DNA of 64,000 nt from contig JAFWES010000025.1 in NCBI GenBank assembly GCA_017512805.1, forward strand, positions 35,387-99,386, given 5' to 3'. The position numbers were made by a program, and so were the translations under genes. Below the pieces are notes generated by a model, which was not told the DNA's origin, searched no databases, and was given only the letters and a program-made list of their open reading frames with translations. This document shows, in pieces, positions 9,447-18,499 of this stretch (positions are counted from its first letter, which is position 1; each line of letters begins with the position of its first letter). The DNA is from Clostridia bacterium (GTDB taxonomy: Bacteria; Bacillota; Clostridia; Christensenellales; Aristaeellaceae).

Positions 9447-9563
9447 CGGTTCGGTCCGGAATCCATCAAAAGCGCGCCGATAGCCTGTCCGCTTTGTGGC
9501 TGAACCAGTACGGCTGAGCACTGACCTCCCACGAAAGAAAACCGATTCCTGAAAGGATATACC

Positions 9564-10637
9564 ATGAGTTATCTGGAAAACGCCCGGAAGCAGGCGGACG
9601 CCCTGCGGTACAAAAAGAACGTACGGATCCTCGCGCTGGAAACCAGCTGCGACGAAACGGCGGCCGCCGTCATCGAAAACGGGCGGGTCATCCTGTCCAA
9701 CATCATCTTCAGCCAGATCGACCTGCACGAGCTCTATGGCGGGGTGGTTCCGGAAATCGCCAGCCGGGCGCATATGGAAGCCTGCGACCGGGTCATCGAC
9801 GAAGCCCTGGCGAAGGCAGGCATGACCCTTCAGGATGTAGACGCCCTGGCGGTCACCTACGGGCCCGGGCTGGTCGGGGCCCTTCTGACGGGGGTCAACT
9901 GCATGAAGGGACTGGCCTTCGCCGCGAATAAACCCCTGATCCCCGTGCATCACATCGAGGGGCATGTCAGCGCCAATTTCCTCACCTACCCGGGGCTGGA
10001 GCCTCCCTTTCTGTGTCTGGTGGTCAGCGGGGGGCACAGCCATCTGGTGCGGGTAGCGGACTACGGGGAATATCACCTGATGGGCCAAACCGGAGATGAC
10101 GCGGCAGGAGAGGCCTTCGACAAGGCTGCCCGGGTGCTGGGCCTTCCCTACCCCGGCGGGCCCCGAATCGACAAATTGGCGGAAGAGGGGGATCCACACT
10201 TTCTGAAGCTGCCCACCCCGAAGGTGGAAGGGCGATACGACGTATCCTTCAGCGGGGTCAAAACCGCCTTTCTCAACGCCGTTCACGGCATGGAACAGCG
10301 GGGAGAGGAATTGCGCAAAGCCGATCTGGCCGCCAGCTTCCGTTTCGCCGTCTGCGACCAGCTGCGGGAAAAAACAGAGCTGCTGCTGCGGGATGAGATG
10401 GAGGCGGGCCAAACGCCCGCCCTGGCCCTGGCCGGCGGCGTCAGTGCCAACCGGGAGCTGCGGCGGCAGATGACCGCTCTGTGCCAAACGTTGCATGTGC
10501 CCCTGTATCTGCCCCGAATTGATCTATGTACGGATAACGGGGCCATGATCGGTTCCGCCGCCTACTATCAGCTGCGCCGGGGAACCCTTGCGGACCTGAG
10601 CCTGAACGCGGTTCCCGCCCTGCCCTTTGTATCCTGA
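9564..10637 (+). CDS. tsaD: tRNA N6-adenosine threonylcarbamoyltransferase
   Basis: TsaD transfers the threonylcarbamoyl group to A37 of ANN-decoding tRNAs (t6A), together with TsaB, TsaC and TsaE. The protein (357 aa) has the N-terminal LALETSCDETAAAV, the iron-binding HHIEGH near residues 129-134, the nucleotide-binding VVSGGHSHLV and the C-terminal CTDNGAMIGSAAYY. A roughly 20-residue extension precedes the usual start, but the ATG at 9564 has GAAAGGATAT upstream. It closes the secA-side gene cluster and is followed by a strong terminator. Confidence 0.96.
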   Translation: MSYLENARKQADALRYKKNVRILALETSCDETAAAVIENGRVILSNIIFSQIDLHELYGGVVPEIASRAHMEACDRVIDEALAKAGMTLQDVDALAVTYGPGLVGALLTGVNCMKGLAFAANKPLIPVHHIEGHVSANFLTYPGLEPPFLCLVVSGGHSHLVRVADYGEYHLMGQTGDDAAGEAFDKAARVLGLPYPGGPRIDKLAEEGDPHFLKLPTPKVEGRYDVSFSGVKTAFLNAVHGMEQRGEELRKADLAASFRFAVCDQLREKTELLLRDEMEAGQTPALALAGGVSANRELRRQMTALCQTLHVPLYLPRIDLCTDNGAMIGSAAYYQLRRGTLADLSLNAVPALPFVS

Positions 10638-10644
10638 TACCCAA

Positions 10645-10677
10645 AAACGCCGCAATGCATCCCAGCGGCGTTTTTTT
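10645..10677 (+). terminator. Terminator after tsaD
   Basis: AAACGCCGC pairs with GCGGCGTTT across ATGCATCCCA and is followed by a run of T. Confidence 0.85.
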
Positions 10678-10789
10678 CACGCTTCCTGTTTTTCGGAATG
10701 TGCATCCGCTTCCGAAACCGGCGTTCAGGTTCTGGAAAAGCGATCTGTGCGGTTGATCCGCAGGCTGCGGCATTTCAGGCACAGAGATC

Positions 10790-10820
10790 GAAAAAGAGCC
10801 GCCTCCGAAGAAGCGGCTCC
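10790..10820 (-). terminator. Terminator of the lipoprotein/SH3 operon
   Basis: On the minus strand GAGCCGC pairs with GCGGCTC around TTCTTCGGAG and is followed by TTTTT. It lies just after the stop of the lipoprotein gene. Confidence 0.8.
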
Positions 10821-10834
10821 GCGATGATCCGTCG

Positions 10835-11410
10835 TTATGCCTGATTGGGGATAAAATCCAGATTCGTCAGGAAATCGATAATTTTCGCGATCTGTTCTTC
10901 CGTCAGATCCACGTCTCCGTCATCCATTCCCATGACCACAGCCAGCTCAACCTCATAGGACTGGTACACCGAATAGAACACCACAATCCCGGAATCTTCG
11001 TCCACATGTCCTCTCACAACCAGGAGCCGGGTACCCAGCGCGGTCTCCGCGTCCTCAAATACCGCGTCCGGAATCTGTTCCTGGAATCCCGCCTTGATAG
11101 CTTCGATCCCCTCGTCTTCCACATCGTTCAGCCGCATGGCGGTCCCGTCCTCGCCCGTAAAAAGATCGTTAAAAGCAATGGACAGCGTCATCTGCGGTTT
11201 TCCCGCCTCTTCCGAGGAAATCAGCGCGTAAATATTGGTGCTGTTGGAATCCAGGATCGAGAGCCGATACCCCTCCGGGATCTGGCCCCGAATCTGAAAC
11301 TCCCCGTTTACATTCAACGTACCAAAGTTTTCTTTTCCGGCATTCTCTGCCTGCGCGGTGCATCCGAACAGCAGGGTCAGCCCCAGTATCATCGCAATGA
11401 TTTTCTTCAT
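10835..11410 (-). CDS. Predicted lipoprotein of unknown function
   Basis: A 191-aa secreted protein. It begins MKKIIAMILGLTLLFGC, a signal peptide ending in a lipobox-like LFGC, so it is probably lipid-anchored outside the membrane. The remainder is acidic and soluble, with no motif I recognise. I chose the second of two close ATGs (11408-11410) because it lies about 9 bp after AAGGAGG; the ATG at 11416 is only a few bases away. It is 30 bp downstream of the SH3-domain gene and probably co-transcribed with it. Confidence 0.75.
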   Translation of the reverse strand: MKKIIAMILGLTLLFGCTAQAENAGKENFGTLNVNGEFQIRGQIPEGYRLSILDSNSTNIYALISSEEAGKPQMTLSIAFNDLFTGEDGTAMRLNDVEDEGIEAIKAGFQEQIPDAVFEDAETALGTRLLVVRGHVDEDSGIVVFYSVYQSYEVELAVVMGMDDGDVDLTEEQIAKIIDFLTNLDFIPNQA

Positions 11411-11440
11411 GTTCATGATCCTCCTTCATCCTTTTTCCGG

Positions 11441-12058
11441 TTACTTTGCAACAAACTGATTGCTCATGTAGCCCACCATGCCCGTGTTCGGATCCTCCAC
11501 CTGATACCAGCCGTCCAGTTCCGCAATGACCGTCACCTGGTCGTTGGCCTTGTAGGTGGCCATGACCTCCGTCTCCTTGCTTGGCGCAAAGCGCAGGTTC
11601 ACCCATCCGCTGGCCCGGACCGGCCGCACCGTGATCTTATACGGATTCACCCGCTTATAGGTTCTGAAAATCTTGTTCAATTCCTTCGCCGTGGCGGCGT
11701 TGGTCGCGGGATTGGTGCTGCCGGAAGTCGATGAAGAGGAACCGGTATTATTCTGTGCGGGTTTCGCCTTCGGTTTTTCATAGACCAGGAACCGGGTCTG
11801 AACATAGACGGTTTCATATGCGCCCGCTGCCATCAGCGCCGTCCACCCGTTGCCCAGGTTATAGTCCACCGTTACCTGCTCGCCATAGGGAACCGTCCAC
11901 AGGACGTTATTCCCTGTGCGCGGTTCTGAACGGACATTCAGACTCTTGCCGTTTTCTGTATATACGTACATGTTATACCAGGCATGAGAGACCGTGGGAA
12001 CCGACACTCCAATCATCAGAATGGCAGCCAAAGCCAGCGTCAGGATCTTCTTTGACAT
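11441..12058 (-). CDS. Secreted protein with two bacterial SH3-like domains
   Basis: A 205-aa protein with a signal peptide (MSKKILTLALAAILMIGVSV, cleavage probably after SHA). It has a first SH3b-like domain (about residues 30-95, GKSLNVRSEPRTGN), a low-complexity Ser/Thr/Asn linker around residues 100-120 and a second SH3b domain (about 150-205, WVNLRFAPSKETEV). Such domains usually bind peptidoglycan or metals in the cell wall; no catalytic domain is present. The ATG follows GGAGGAGAG. A promoter lies upstream at 12128-12155. Confidence 0.85.
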   Translation of the reverse strand: MSKKILTLALAAILMIGVSVPTVSHAWYNMYVYTENGKSLNVRSEPRTGNNVLWTVPYGEQVTVDYNLGNGWTALMAAGAYETVYVQTRFLVYEKPKAKPAQNNTGSSSSTSGSTNPATNAATAKELNKIFRTYKRVNPYKITVRPVRASGWVNLRFAPSKETEVMATYKANDQVTVIAELDGWYQVEDPNTGMVGYMSNQFVAK

Positions 12059-12127
12059 GATTTCTCTCCTCCTTTTTTCCGGGAATCAGCCGTGGGATCC
12101 TTCCCCCAGCCTGTACCCTCATGAACC

Positions 12128-12155
12128 ATTATATCCGTTTATTTCTTCTTTGCAA
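12128..12155 (-). promoter_or_regulatory. Promoter of the SH3/lipoprotein pair
   Basis: On the minus strand TTGCAA (12150-12155), a 16-bp spacer and a perfect TATAAT (12128-12133) lie about 70 bp before the SH3 gene. The 395-bp gap 12059-12454 otherwise contains only the divergent promoter for the GtrA-like gene and its leader. Confidence 0.75.
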
Positions 12156-12225
12156 GAACTTTGAAATGATTTCTTCATGTTTTTGTCGATTTTGTAAAAT
12201 AATATTCTCAAATTCTTCGGGAAGA

Positions 12226-12254
12226 TAGACCGGCACCCCGAATTGTGATATGAT
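12226..12254 (+). promoter_or_regulatory. Possible promoter for the GtrA-like gene
   Basis: TAGACC (12226-12231), a 17-bp spacer and TATGAT (12249-12254). The resulting leader to 12455 would be about 190 nt long; I recognise no riboswitch in it. Confidence 0.4.
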
Positions 12255-12454
12255 AGAGGCGTTGAGCGGACGGGAACGGTTTTTCGCTGCCGACGGCGGA
12301 ATCAGGGTCCCTCCTTCTCCGGAAACCGCGTTTCGTTTCTGACTTTCCGGCCGCGGATGATTCTTTTGCAGCCACGTCCTCAAAGCAGCCGTGGGCAACA
12401 TTCTCCTCCGGCCGGAAGGCATATATCACCGATCACCGAAAGGACAGAAAAACC

Positions 12455-12913
12455 ATGAGCGAGAACGAAAAGAAGCCTACCGGCAGGCATGAAGCCCTTC
12501 AGGCTCTGAAATTCACCCTCTTTTCCATCAGCGCCGGCATCATTCAGATCGGCACATACACCCTGTTTTATGAAGTCCTTCACTGGGCGCCCTGGCTGGC
12601 GTATCTGGTCAGCCTGATCCTGTCCGTGCTGTGGAACTTTACCTTTAACCGGAAGTACACCTTCCGCTCCGACGCGGATCTGAAGAAATCCATGCTGCTG
12701 GTGGCGCTGTTCTACGTGGTCTTCACGCCCCTGAGCACCTGGTGGACCGCCGCGCTGACGGGGGAAAACCCCTTTACAGGAGCCGCCGCTTCCGCCGAGC
12801 CCCTGGTCAATAATTACATCGTCCAGGCGGGAACCATGCTGATCAATTTCGTCACCGAGTTTCTGTATCAGAAATTTGTGGTCTATCGGGGCCACATCGA
12901 CACCAAAGAGTAG
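12455..12913 (+). CDS. GtrA-like membrane protein
   Basis: A 152-aa protein with four predicted membrane helices, matching the GtrA/DPMS family of small membrane proteins. Members help flip polyprenyl-linked sugars or modify cell-surface polysaccharides and teichoic acids. Recognisable segments are FTLFSISAGIIQIGTY, the WNFTFNRKYTFRS loop that is characteristic of the family, and a C-terminal FLYQKFVVYR. The ATG follows GAAAGGAC. It stands alone between two terminated units, with no glycosyltransferase beside it, so the lipid-linked substrate cannot be inferred. Confidence 0.85.
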   Translation: MSENEKKPTGRHEALQALKFTLFSISAGIIQIGTYTLFYEVLHWAPWLAYLVSLILSVLWNFTFNRKYTFRSDADLKKSMLLVALFYVVFTPLSTWWTAALTGENPFTGAAASAEPLVNNYIVQAGTMLINFVTEFLYQKFVVYRGHIDTKE

Positions 12914-12930
12914 GGAAAAGGCAAAAATAA

Positions 12931-12958
12931 TCCGGCGGAAAACACGCCGGACTTTTTT
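12931..12958 (+). terminator. Terminator after the GtrA-like gene
   Basis: TCCGGCG pairs with CGCCGGA around GAAAACA and is followed by CTTTTTT. Confidence 0.88.
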
Positions 12959-13041
12959 CGTCTCTTCCTGGTATCGCGCCCTGGATATGATTTCCCGGGA
13001 AACAGACCGTTTCATTCCGGCGGATACCGTATGCTCAGGGA

Positions 13042-14178
13042 TCAGTCTTCCGCGTGATCGATTACGATATGATCCCCTTCCCAGACTTTTTTCCCGGTCC
13101 AGGGTTCATCGGGATCCGCCCAGAAAGGATCTGAAGGGGCCAGCCCGAGAGGCAGGAAAACCGCGGAACAGAGATAAAGGCTTCCAATATTGATATACGG
13201 CTCCGCCAGCTCCGGTTGGAAACCGTATACGCCCGGTTTCAGCCATCCTTCCGGATCAAACATATCCTTCGCAGACATAACGCGCCGTATCACCGCCGTC
13301 AGGCCGCATCTGACGCCGGCGGGAGTCAGATGGTTTTCAAGCCGGTGCTGAAGCGCCGCCTGGGAAAGCATCTGGAACGCGCCGAACCGATAACAGATGG
13401 ATCTTCCGACCACGGGATAGCTGCCTTCCGGAGAAATCAGTCTCTCCAGGATGGACGCGTACCGTGCTGCTCTTGCATTCACCTCATCCCGCATCGCGGC
13501 AATTTCCCCATGTTCCTTCGCCATCAGGTTCACCAGGTCCACATACATGGGCTGAATGACGAAGCTGTTATAATAATCAAAGTGGAACTGAGGACCGTCC
13601 CCATACATGCCGTCCCCCAAATACCAGTCCCTGAAGCAGCGCAGCGCTGTCAGCAGGCGCATTTGGTCATACTCTTCACCCAGCATATACAGCCCGGCCT
13701 CCACCATCGCGGTAAAGAACAGCCAGTTCGTGTTGAAGGAAGGAATTTTCCGTGATGCCCTGAAAGCATTGGCCAGGTTTTTTTTCACCCGTTCTTCCAA
13801 CGAACCGGCCAGCGCATGCGGCGCTCTCACAAAAGCATGGGCAAGAAAAGCCGTATCCACCAGCGGCTGTCCGCCTTCGTCGAAGAGCATGTAATCCGGG
13901 GACGCAGGATCCGTAGCCCGATCCACCGCCCGCAGAACCTTCTCCCGCCAGCGGGTTTGCAGTTCCCGTTCATCCTCCGGCAGGGAGGACGGATCCGTTT
14001 CCAGCCACGGCGCCAGACCCAGCATACTCCTTCCGAAAGCTTCCAGCGGAGCGAAGGCAGCCCGTTCTTCATGAAACAGAAGAGGCAGATTGGTTTTCAG
14101 CGTACCTGCCGCAAGGTGGTCCATGACCGGACCGGTTATTTTCAAGAGATCCGCAAGCCATTCGCCTCGAACAGTCAT
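13042..14178 (-). CDS. DUF2264 domain protein, probable glycan-related enzyme
   Basis: This 378-aa cytoplasmic protein resembles the DUF2264 family, alpha-helical (alpha/alpha-barrel-like) proteins often found beside polysaccharide lyases and uronyl hydrolases. Family-like segments are PLVDTAFLAHAF, the IPSFNTNWLFFTAMVEAG block and GDGPQFHFDYYNSFVIQPM. No signal peptide is seen. The ATG at 14176-14178 follows CGGAGGGAA; a longer frame to 14274 has no ribosome binding site. It is divergent from the heparinase II/III gene, which supports a shared role in glycan use. Its exact reaction is unknown. Confidence 0.75.
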   Translation of the reverse strand: MTVRGEWLADLLKITGPVMDHLAAGTLKTNLPLLFHEERAAFAPLEAFGRSMLGLAPWLETDPSSLPEDERELQTRWREKVLRAVDRATDPASPDYMLFDEGGQPLVDTAFLAHAFVRAPHALAGSLEERVKKNLANAFRASRKIPSFNTNWLFFTAMVEAGLYMLGEEYDQMRLLTALRCFRDWYLGDGMYGDGPQFHFDYYNSFVIQPMYVDLVNLMAKEHGEIAAMRDEVNARAARYASILERLISPEGSYPVVGRSICYRFGAFQMLSQAALQHRLENHLTPAGVRCGLTAVIRRVMSAKDMFDPEGWLKPGVYGFQPELAEPYINIGSLYLCSAVFLPLGLAPSDPFWADPDEPWTGKKVWEGDHIVIDHAED

Positions 14179-14661
14179 TGAACATTCCCTCCGTTCAGTT
14201 CTTCTTCCCGGTTCGGATACCAGAAGAGCATCCGCTCCCCAAGCAGTCTCCCAGCCTCCCGGTATATTCCACATATTGTGGCGGATACCCTTTTAAACGG
14301 CTTCTATTTCCACATTTTTTCCAGTCTTTGTCTGATTGGCAAATGGTTTCCTTTTTTCTTTTTTCAGAAATACTATTTGCAATTCTCCGGCATTTTCTGT
14401 ATGCTTGCCGTGAGGGAGGCTTTTGCGTATACAGCGAAATGCTCCGCCTGAACAACCTGATCGCGCATTATGTCAGCCCTGTTCCCAGTGACAATTTTCT
14501 GATTCACCGCCATCTTTTTCGATTTTTCTGTTTTCTCAGAGGAGATATCTGAACCCGCAACGGGGCGACACAGGTGACCAACGTGGATATCGCAGTCCTC
14601 CGGGACTGAACGGTTTTGGCAAAAAAAAAGCTTCTTTGAGCAGAAAGGAAGGCTTTATAAC
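14179..14661. other. Divergent intergenic region, no gene seen
   Basis: The 483 bp between the DUF2264 and heparinase genes must hold both promoters. The sequence around 14290-14420 is AT-rich, but I find no promoter pair good enough to name and no credible coding frame or structured RNA. Confidence 0.5.
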
Positions 14662-16479
14662 ATGTTTATGGAATCTCTTTCCGTCCATCCGATGAAAACG
14701 CTTCTCTCTCCCGGCCCGATCCGGCTTTTTCCGGCCATACGGGATCGGTCCCGTTGGGAAGCGCTTCCTGAAGGCCGAAAGCAAAGCATCCGCGAAGCGG
14801 CTTCCTTTTATCAGAAGATGGAATATCCCATCCTGAAGGCAACGCAGTTTATGGCCTTTTCCAAAACCAACAGCCGCACAGCCTGGGAAGATCCCTATTT
14901 TGCGCGTCGCCGAAAGCTGATTGCCGCGGTACTGGATATATGCCTGCGCGGAGCCGGACAGGATCTGGACGAGGTGGTCGACGGAATCTGGATGATCTGC
15001 GAGGAAACCTCCTGGGTGCTCAGCGCTCACAACGTGGACGGAGAGGCTTTCTCCGGCGCGGTTCTGCCCGACGTCGATAATCCGGTGATAGATCTTTTTG
15101 CCGCGCAGACGGGCATGATTCTGTCCCTGATCCTGGAGCTTCTCAGCGACGAGCTCGACGCCGTTTCTCCGCTGATCCGCCGCCGCATGGAACGGGAAAT
15201 GGAGCTCCGGATTCTGCAGCCCTTCGAGCGTCGGGATGATTTCTGGTGGATGGGTGTGGTCCGTCAGGATCTGAACAACTGGACGCCATGGATCGTCTCC
15301 AATGTGATGCTCACCGCCGTTGTTCTGATTCGCGATCCGGGCCGCCTTGCAAATATTCTGACGCGTTCCTGCCGTATGCTGGACCGTTACCTTGCATGCA
15401 TGCCCGAAGACGGCGGCTGTGACGAAGGCGCCGCCTACTGGGGCATGGCGGGGGGAGCGCTGCTGGATTGTCTGGATTTGCTGGAACGGGTTTCGGACGG
15501 AAAACTCACCTTCTGGAACCATGAAAAAATCCGCGGCATTCTCCTTTATCCCTCCCGGGTCTGGATTGCCGGCCGCTGGTTCGTCAATTTTGCGGATTGC
15601 GACGCGGCGCCGGATATGTATGGGGAGCGGCTTCGTTTCGCGGGCCATAAGATTGGCAGCCCCGAAATGATCGCCCTCGGTTCCGCATATCCGGATGACG
15701 CCTCTCGTCTGCTGGCAGATACCCCCCAGTTCTGGCGTATTCTCAACGCGCTCTTCAGCCCTCCGGAACCGGAAACCGCCTTTGCGCCCCCGGCTGATCT
15801 CTGCCTGGAAAGCCTTCAGCTCCGCATTCTTCGCCGCGCCGGTACGACGCTCGTCTGCAAAGGCGGAAGCAACGGGGACAGCCACAACCATAATGATGTT
15901 GGTTCCTTCATGCTTTATGATCAGGGCGAACCGATCATCATTGACGCCGGAAACATGGTCTATACCCGGAAAACCTTCTCCGAAGAGCGTTACACCCTGT
16001 GGAACACCCGCTCCATGTATCATAATGTGCCTCTGATCGGCGGCACCGAGCAGGCCGCGGGACGGGAATACGCGGCAGCGGAAACGCAGTATCTTCCGGA
16101 CGGCCTTTGCTGCGATATCGCCGGAGCCTATCCGGCCGAAGCCGATATCATCCGTGCGTACCGTTCATTCCGGTTGGAGAAGAACGGAACAGCTTCCCTG
16201 AAAGACGAAATACGCCTGAAACAGGAAAAACCCGTTACCTGGGTCTTTCTGCTGAGAAATGAACCAACCGTTGACGGAAACGAGGTATGCAGCGGAGGGT
16301 GGCGCATCGTTCCATCCCAACGTCTGAAAATCGAAACCGAAGAGATCCCCGTAACGGACCGCCGAATGGCCAGAAATTATCCCGGCAGTCTTTGGCGTGT
16401 ATTGCTTACGGCAGATGCCGCGAAGCAGCATTCCCTGCAGTTCACCCTCCGCTCCGGGACGCTCCCTTCTTCTCTCTGA
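14662..16479 (+). CDS. Heparinase II/III-family polysaccharide lyase
   Basis: A 605-aa protein of the heparinase II/III fold: an N-terminal alpha/alpha toroid (about residues 1-380) and a beta-sandwich beginning near residue 400. The diagnostic sandwich segment is NGDSHNHNDVGSF followed by IIIDAGNMVYTRKTFSEE and the RSMYHNVPLIGG block. Family members cleave uronate-containing polysaccharides by beta-elimination, leaving unsaturated uronates. No signal peptide is seen, so it probably acts on imported oligosaccharides. AGGAAGG precedes the ATG. It is divergent from the DUF2264 gene. The substrate cannot be told from sequence. Confidence 0.88.
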   Translation: MFMESLSVHPMKTLLSPGPIRLFPAIRDRSRWEALPEGRKQSIREAASFYQKMEYPILKATQFMAFSKTNSRTAWEDPYFARRRKLIAAVLDICLRGAGQDLDEVVDGIWMICEETSWVLSAHNVDGEAFSGAVLPDVDNPVIDLFAAQTGMILSLILELLSDELDAVSPLIRRRMEREMELRILQPFERRDDFWWMGVVRQDLNNWTPWIVSNVMLTAVVLIRDPGRLANILTRSCRMLDRYLACMPEDGGCDEGAAYWGMAGGALLDCLDLLERVSDGKLTFWNHEKIRGILLYPSRVWIAGRWFVNFADCDAAPDMYGERLRFAGHKIGSPEMIALGSAYPDDASRLLADTPQFWRILNALFSPPEPETAFAPPADLCLESLQLRILRRAGTTLVCKGGSNGDSHNHNDVGSFMLYDQGEPIIIDAGNMVYTRKTFSEERYTLWNTRSMYHNVPLIGGTEQAAGREYAAAETQYLPDGLCCDIAGAYPAEADIIRAYRSFRLEKNGTASLKDEIRLKQEKPVTWVFLLRNEPTVDGNEVCSGGWRIVPSQRLKIETEEIPVTDRRMARNYPGSLWRVLLTADAAKQHSLQFTLRSGTLPSSL

Positions 16480-16935
16480 AACGGCGCTGCGAAGCGGATC
16501 GGCTGACAGAGGCCGTTCTCAACGGAAGGAAACAGATCCGTCAAAAAACATGCCCACCAAAGACGGTTCAAATTAGGGATTCACAGAAAGAACTAAATTT
16601 GAACTGACACCTTCGAGCGGGGCAACAGAAGAACAGCCATGTAAGAGCAGAAACGCTCCTACATGGCAATTTTTGTTCGGGTCTCCCCTGATAAGCGAAT
16701 GCTGAAAAGGTCCTATTTTATCCTGAAAAACAACGAATTTCAGAGTGGGAACGAAAAAAGCTATAGCACACCATTACAGCCAAAAACAATCAATTCTACC
16801 GGATTGATGTTCTCCGCCGTTTGATACCCTGGGCCCCCAATTTGTCGGAAATTCACACGCGACTGGGCGGCGGTCGGCTGAGAGCGTCCGTAGAGATGGA
16901 TGACCCCCTTCCTGCAGCTTGCCCTTTTCTCAAGT
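16480..16935. other. Gene-free region with a terminator hairpin
   Basis: About 450 bp without a convincing gene, less GC-rich than the heparinase gene. A hairpin at 16636-16667 (GCCATGTA / TACATGGC) followed by AATTTTT at 16668-16674 is a plausible terminator. A separate inverted repeat, GTTCAAATT / AATTTGAAC, spans 16566-16604. The change in composition and the truncated genes just downstream suggest a rearranged segment. Confidence 0.5.
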
Positions 16936-16940
16936 TTTTC

Positions 16941-16969
16941 TTGCCATCGCGAACATTTTGTGATATTGT
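16941..16969 (+). promoter_or_regulatory. Promoter of the ORF6N gene
   Basis: TTGCCA (16941-16946), a 17-bp spacer and TATTGT (16964-16969), with the GTG start 46 bp downstream. Confidence 0.65.
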
Positions 16970-17015
16970 TTTTATGGATTATTATATGGATTTCGATGTC
17001 AGGAGGTGCTGGTCC

Positions 17016-17723
17016 GTGGGCGATTCAGAACAGCAGCATACGGAGATCGCGATCATGGACGAGCGCACTCTCCGCGACAAGATTTATACCGTCCGTGGAG
17101 TCAAGGTCATGCTGGAGTTCGAGCTGGCGGAGATTTATGGATATGAAACCAAGAACTTCAACCGTCAGGTAAAGAATAATGCGGATCGCTTTGAAGGCGA
17201 GCAGTTTATGTTTCAGTTAACCGATGAAGAGGTTAATGATCTTTCAAGGTGCAAAAATTTCACCTTGAACAGAGGCACGGGACGTGGTTCCAATATCAAA
17301 TATAATCCGCATGCTTTCACAGAACAGGGTATTTATATGTTGATGACAGTGCTTCGCGGAGAGCTTGCGGTTCGTCAGAGTCGGTCCTTGATCATGGCTT
17401 TTAAAGCCATGAAGGACTACATCACGGAGACCCAGGGGTTGGTGACCCAGCGGGATCTGCTGCGGCTGTCCATGCAGACCACTGAGAACACGGAAGCCAT
17501 CCGCACCATCCATACCATGCTGGAGGAGCAGCAGAAGATGCTGCTGGAGCATGATGACAAGCTGGTGGACGCCTTTGAGCGGATCAGCGAAACAGTGAAG
17601 CAGTCCGATCTCTCCCCGATGATGCTGAAGTTCGACCTGCCTGAGGACGTCCAGAAGGAATACCTGATCCGGGAATGCCAGCCGGTCAAAGCTGATGTGA
17701 CGTATGATGAAACAGTTTTATGA
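17016..17723 (+). CDS. ORF6N-domain protein, probably truncated at the C-terminus
   Basis: The ORF6N domain (about residues 14-110 of 235) is a phage-type DNA-binding or antirepressor module. It is recognised by IYTVRGVKVMLEFELAEIYG, TKNFNRQVKNNADRF and the YNPHAFTEQGIYML segment. A helical, probably coiled-coil region follows (about 150-200). I chose the GTG at 17016 because AGGAGGTG lies 7 bp before it; an ATG at 17055 is an alternative. In relatives I remember, the sequence goes on well past the KAD..Y segment near the end. Here it stops five codons after it, exactly where the next gene begins, so a deletion junction is likely. Confidence 0.75.
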   Translation: MGDSEQQHTEIAIMDERTLRDKIYTVRGVKVMLEFELAEIYGYETKNFNRQVKNNADRFEGEQFMFQLTDEEVNDLSRCKNFTLNRGTGRGSNIKYNPHAFTEQGIYMLMTVLRGELAVRQSRSLIMAFKAMKDYITETQGLVTQRDLLRLSMQTTENTEAIRTIHTMLEEQQKMLLEHDDKLVDAFERISETVKQSDLSPMMLKFDLPEDVQKEYLIRECQPVKADVTYDETVL

Positions 17724-18477
17724 ACTGTATGCTGACAATGAAAAAGTGTCACCACTGGTGACACAATTGAGCTGGACAAATCATTTGCTGATCATGTCCG
17801 GAGCAAAATCGGACGAAGAACGTGAATTCTATATGCGTCTTGCTATCAAAGAACGTTATTCCAAACGTGAACTGGAAAGGCAAATTCAGAGCGCATATTA
17901 TGAACGGTACATGCTTTCGAGGCAGAAGCTTTTACCGGAGAAACTTCCCGCGGCAGCCAATCCGTTTCTGGATTCATACGTGATAGATTTCCTTGATTTG
18001 CCTGAAAAGTACCATGAAACAGAATTTCGTAAAGCGCTTGTCAAATCAATGCGGAATTTCATTCTGGAAATGGGAAAAGATTTCACTTTTGTCGGCGAGG
18101 AGTACGTAATCCAGGTCGGCGGCGAGGACTATCGAATCGACCTTTTGTTTTTCCATCGGGTTCTGCGCTGCCTTGTTGCGATCGAATTGAAAGTTGGTAA
18201 ATTCCTGCCGGAATATTTATCCAAGATGGATTTCTATCTGGAAGGTCTGGATCGCCAGATAAAGAAATCGGATGAGAATCCAAGCGTCGGTCTCCTTCTG
18301 TGCGCATCCAAAAACGATGAAGTTGTTGAATATGCAATGAGCCGAACACTTTCACCCATGATGGTCGCAGAATACCAGCTCCACTTGCCTGACAAAGATG
18401 TACTGCGGAAGAAGCTTCCGGAATTTGTTAATCTTCCGTCCAGCACAGAAGACTATACAAATGAGGATCAGAAATAA
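17704..18477 (+). CDS. YhcG/DUF1016-type PD-(D/E)XK nuclease, N-terminally truncated
   Basis: This 257-aa frame is the C-terminal two thirds of a YhcG-like protein. The nuclease domain (about residues 110-240) has ILEMGKDFTFVG, the active-site YRIDLLFFHR and VAIELKVG, and the GLLLCASKNDEVVEYA block. The upstream part RMMKQFYELY..TQLSWTNH matches the family interior, so roughly the first 80-110 residues are missing. A stop codon (TGA 17698-17700) lies two codons before the ATG. The start overlaps the ORF6N gene by 20 bp and has no clear ribosome binding site. It is probably a remnant. Confidence 0.75.
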   Translation: MMKQFYELYADNEKVSPLVTQLSWTNHLLIMSGAKSDEEREFYMRLAIKERYSKRELERQIQSAYYERYMLSRQKLLPEKLPAAANPFLDSYVIDFLDLPEKYHETEFRKALVKSMRNFILEMGKDFTFVGEEYVIQVGGEDYRIDLLFFHRVLRCLVAIELKVGKFLPEYLSKMDFYLEGLDRQIKKSDENPSVGLLLCASKNDEVVEYAMSRTLSPMMVAEYQLHLPDKDVLRKKLPEFVNLPSSTEDYTNEDQK

Positions 18478-18499
18478 CTTGAGGAGAGGAGATGCCGAC

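Noticed and set aside
12129-12422. 97-codon minus-strand open frame upstream of the SH3 gene
   Set aside because: It overlaps a clear promoter, has a basic low-complexity product and no ribosome binding site.
16566-16604. Inverted repeat GTTCAAATT / AATTTGAAC as a transposon end
   Set aside because: Only 9-bp arms, no transposase, no target duplication and no second copy seen.
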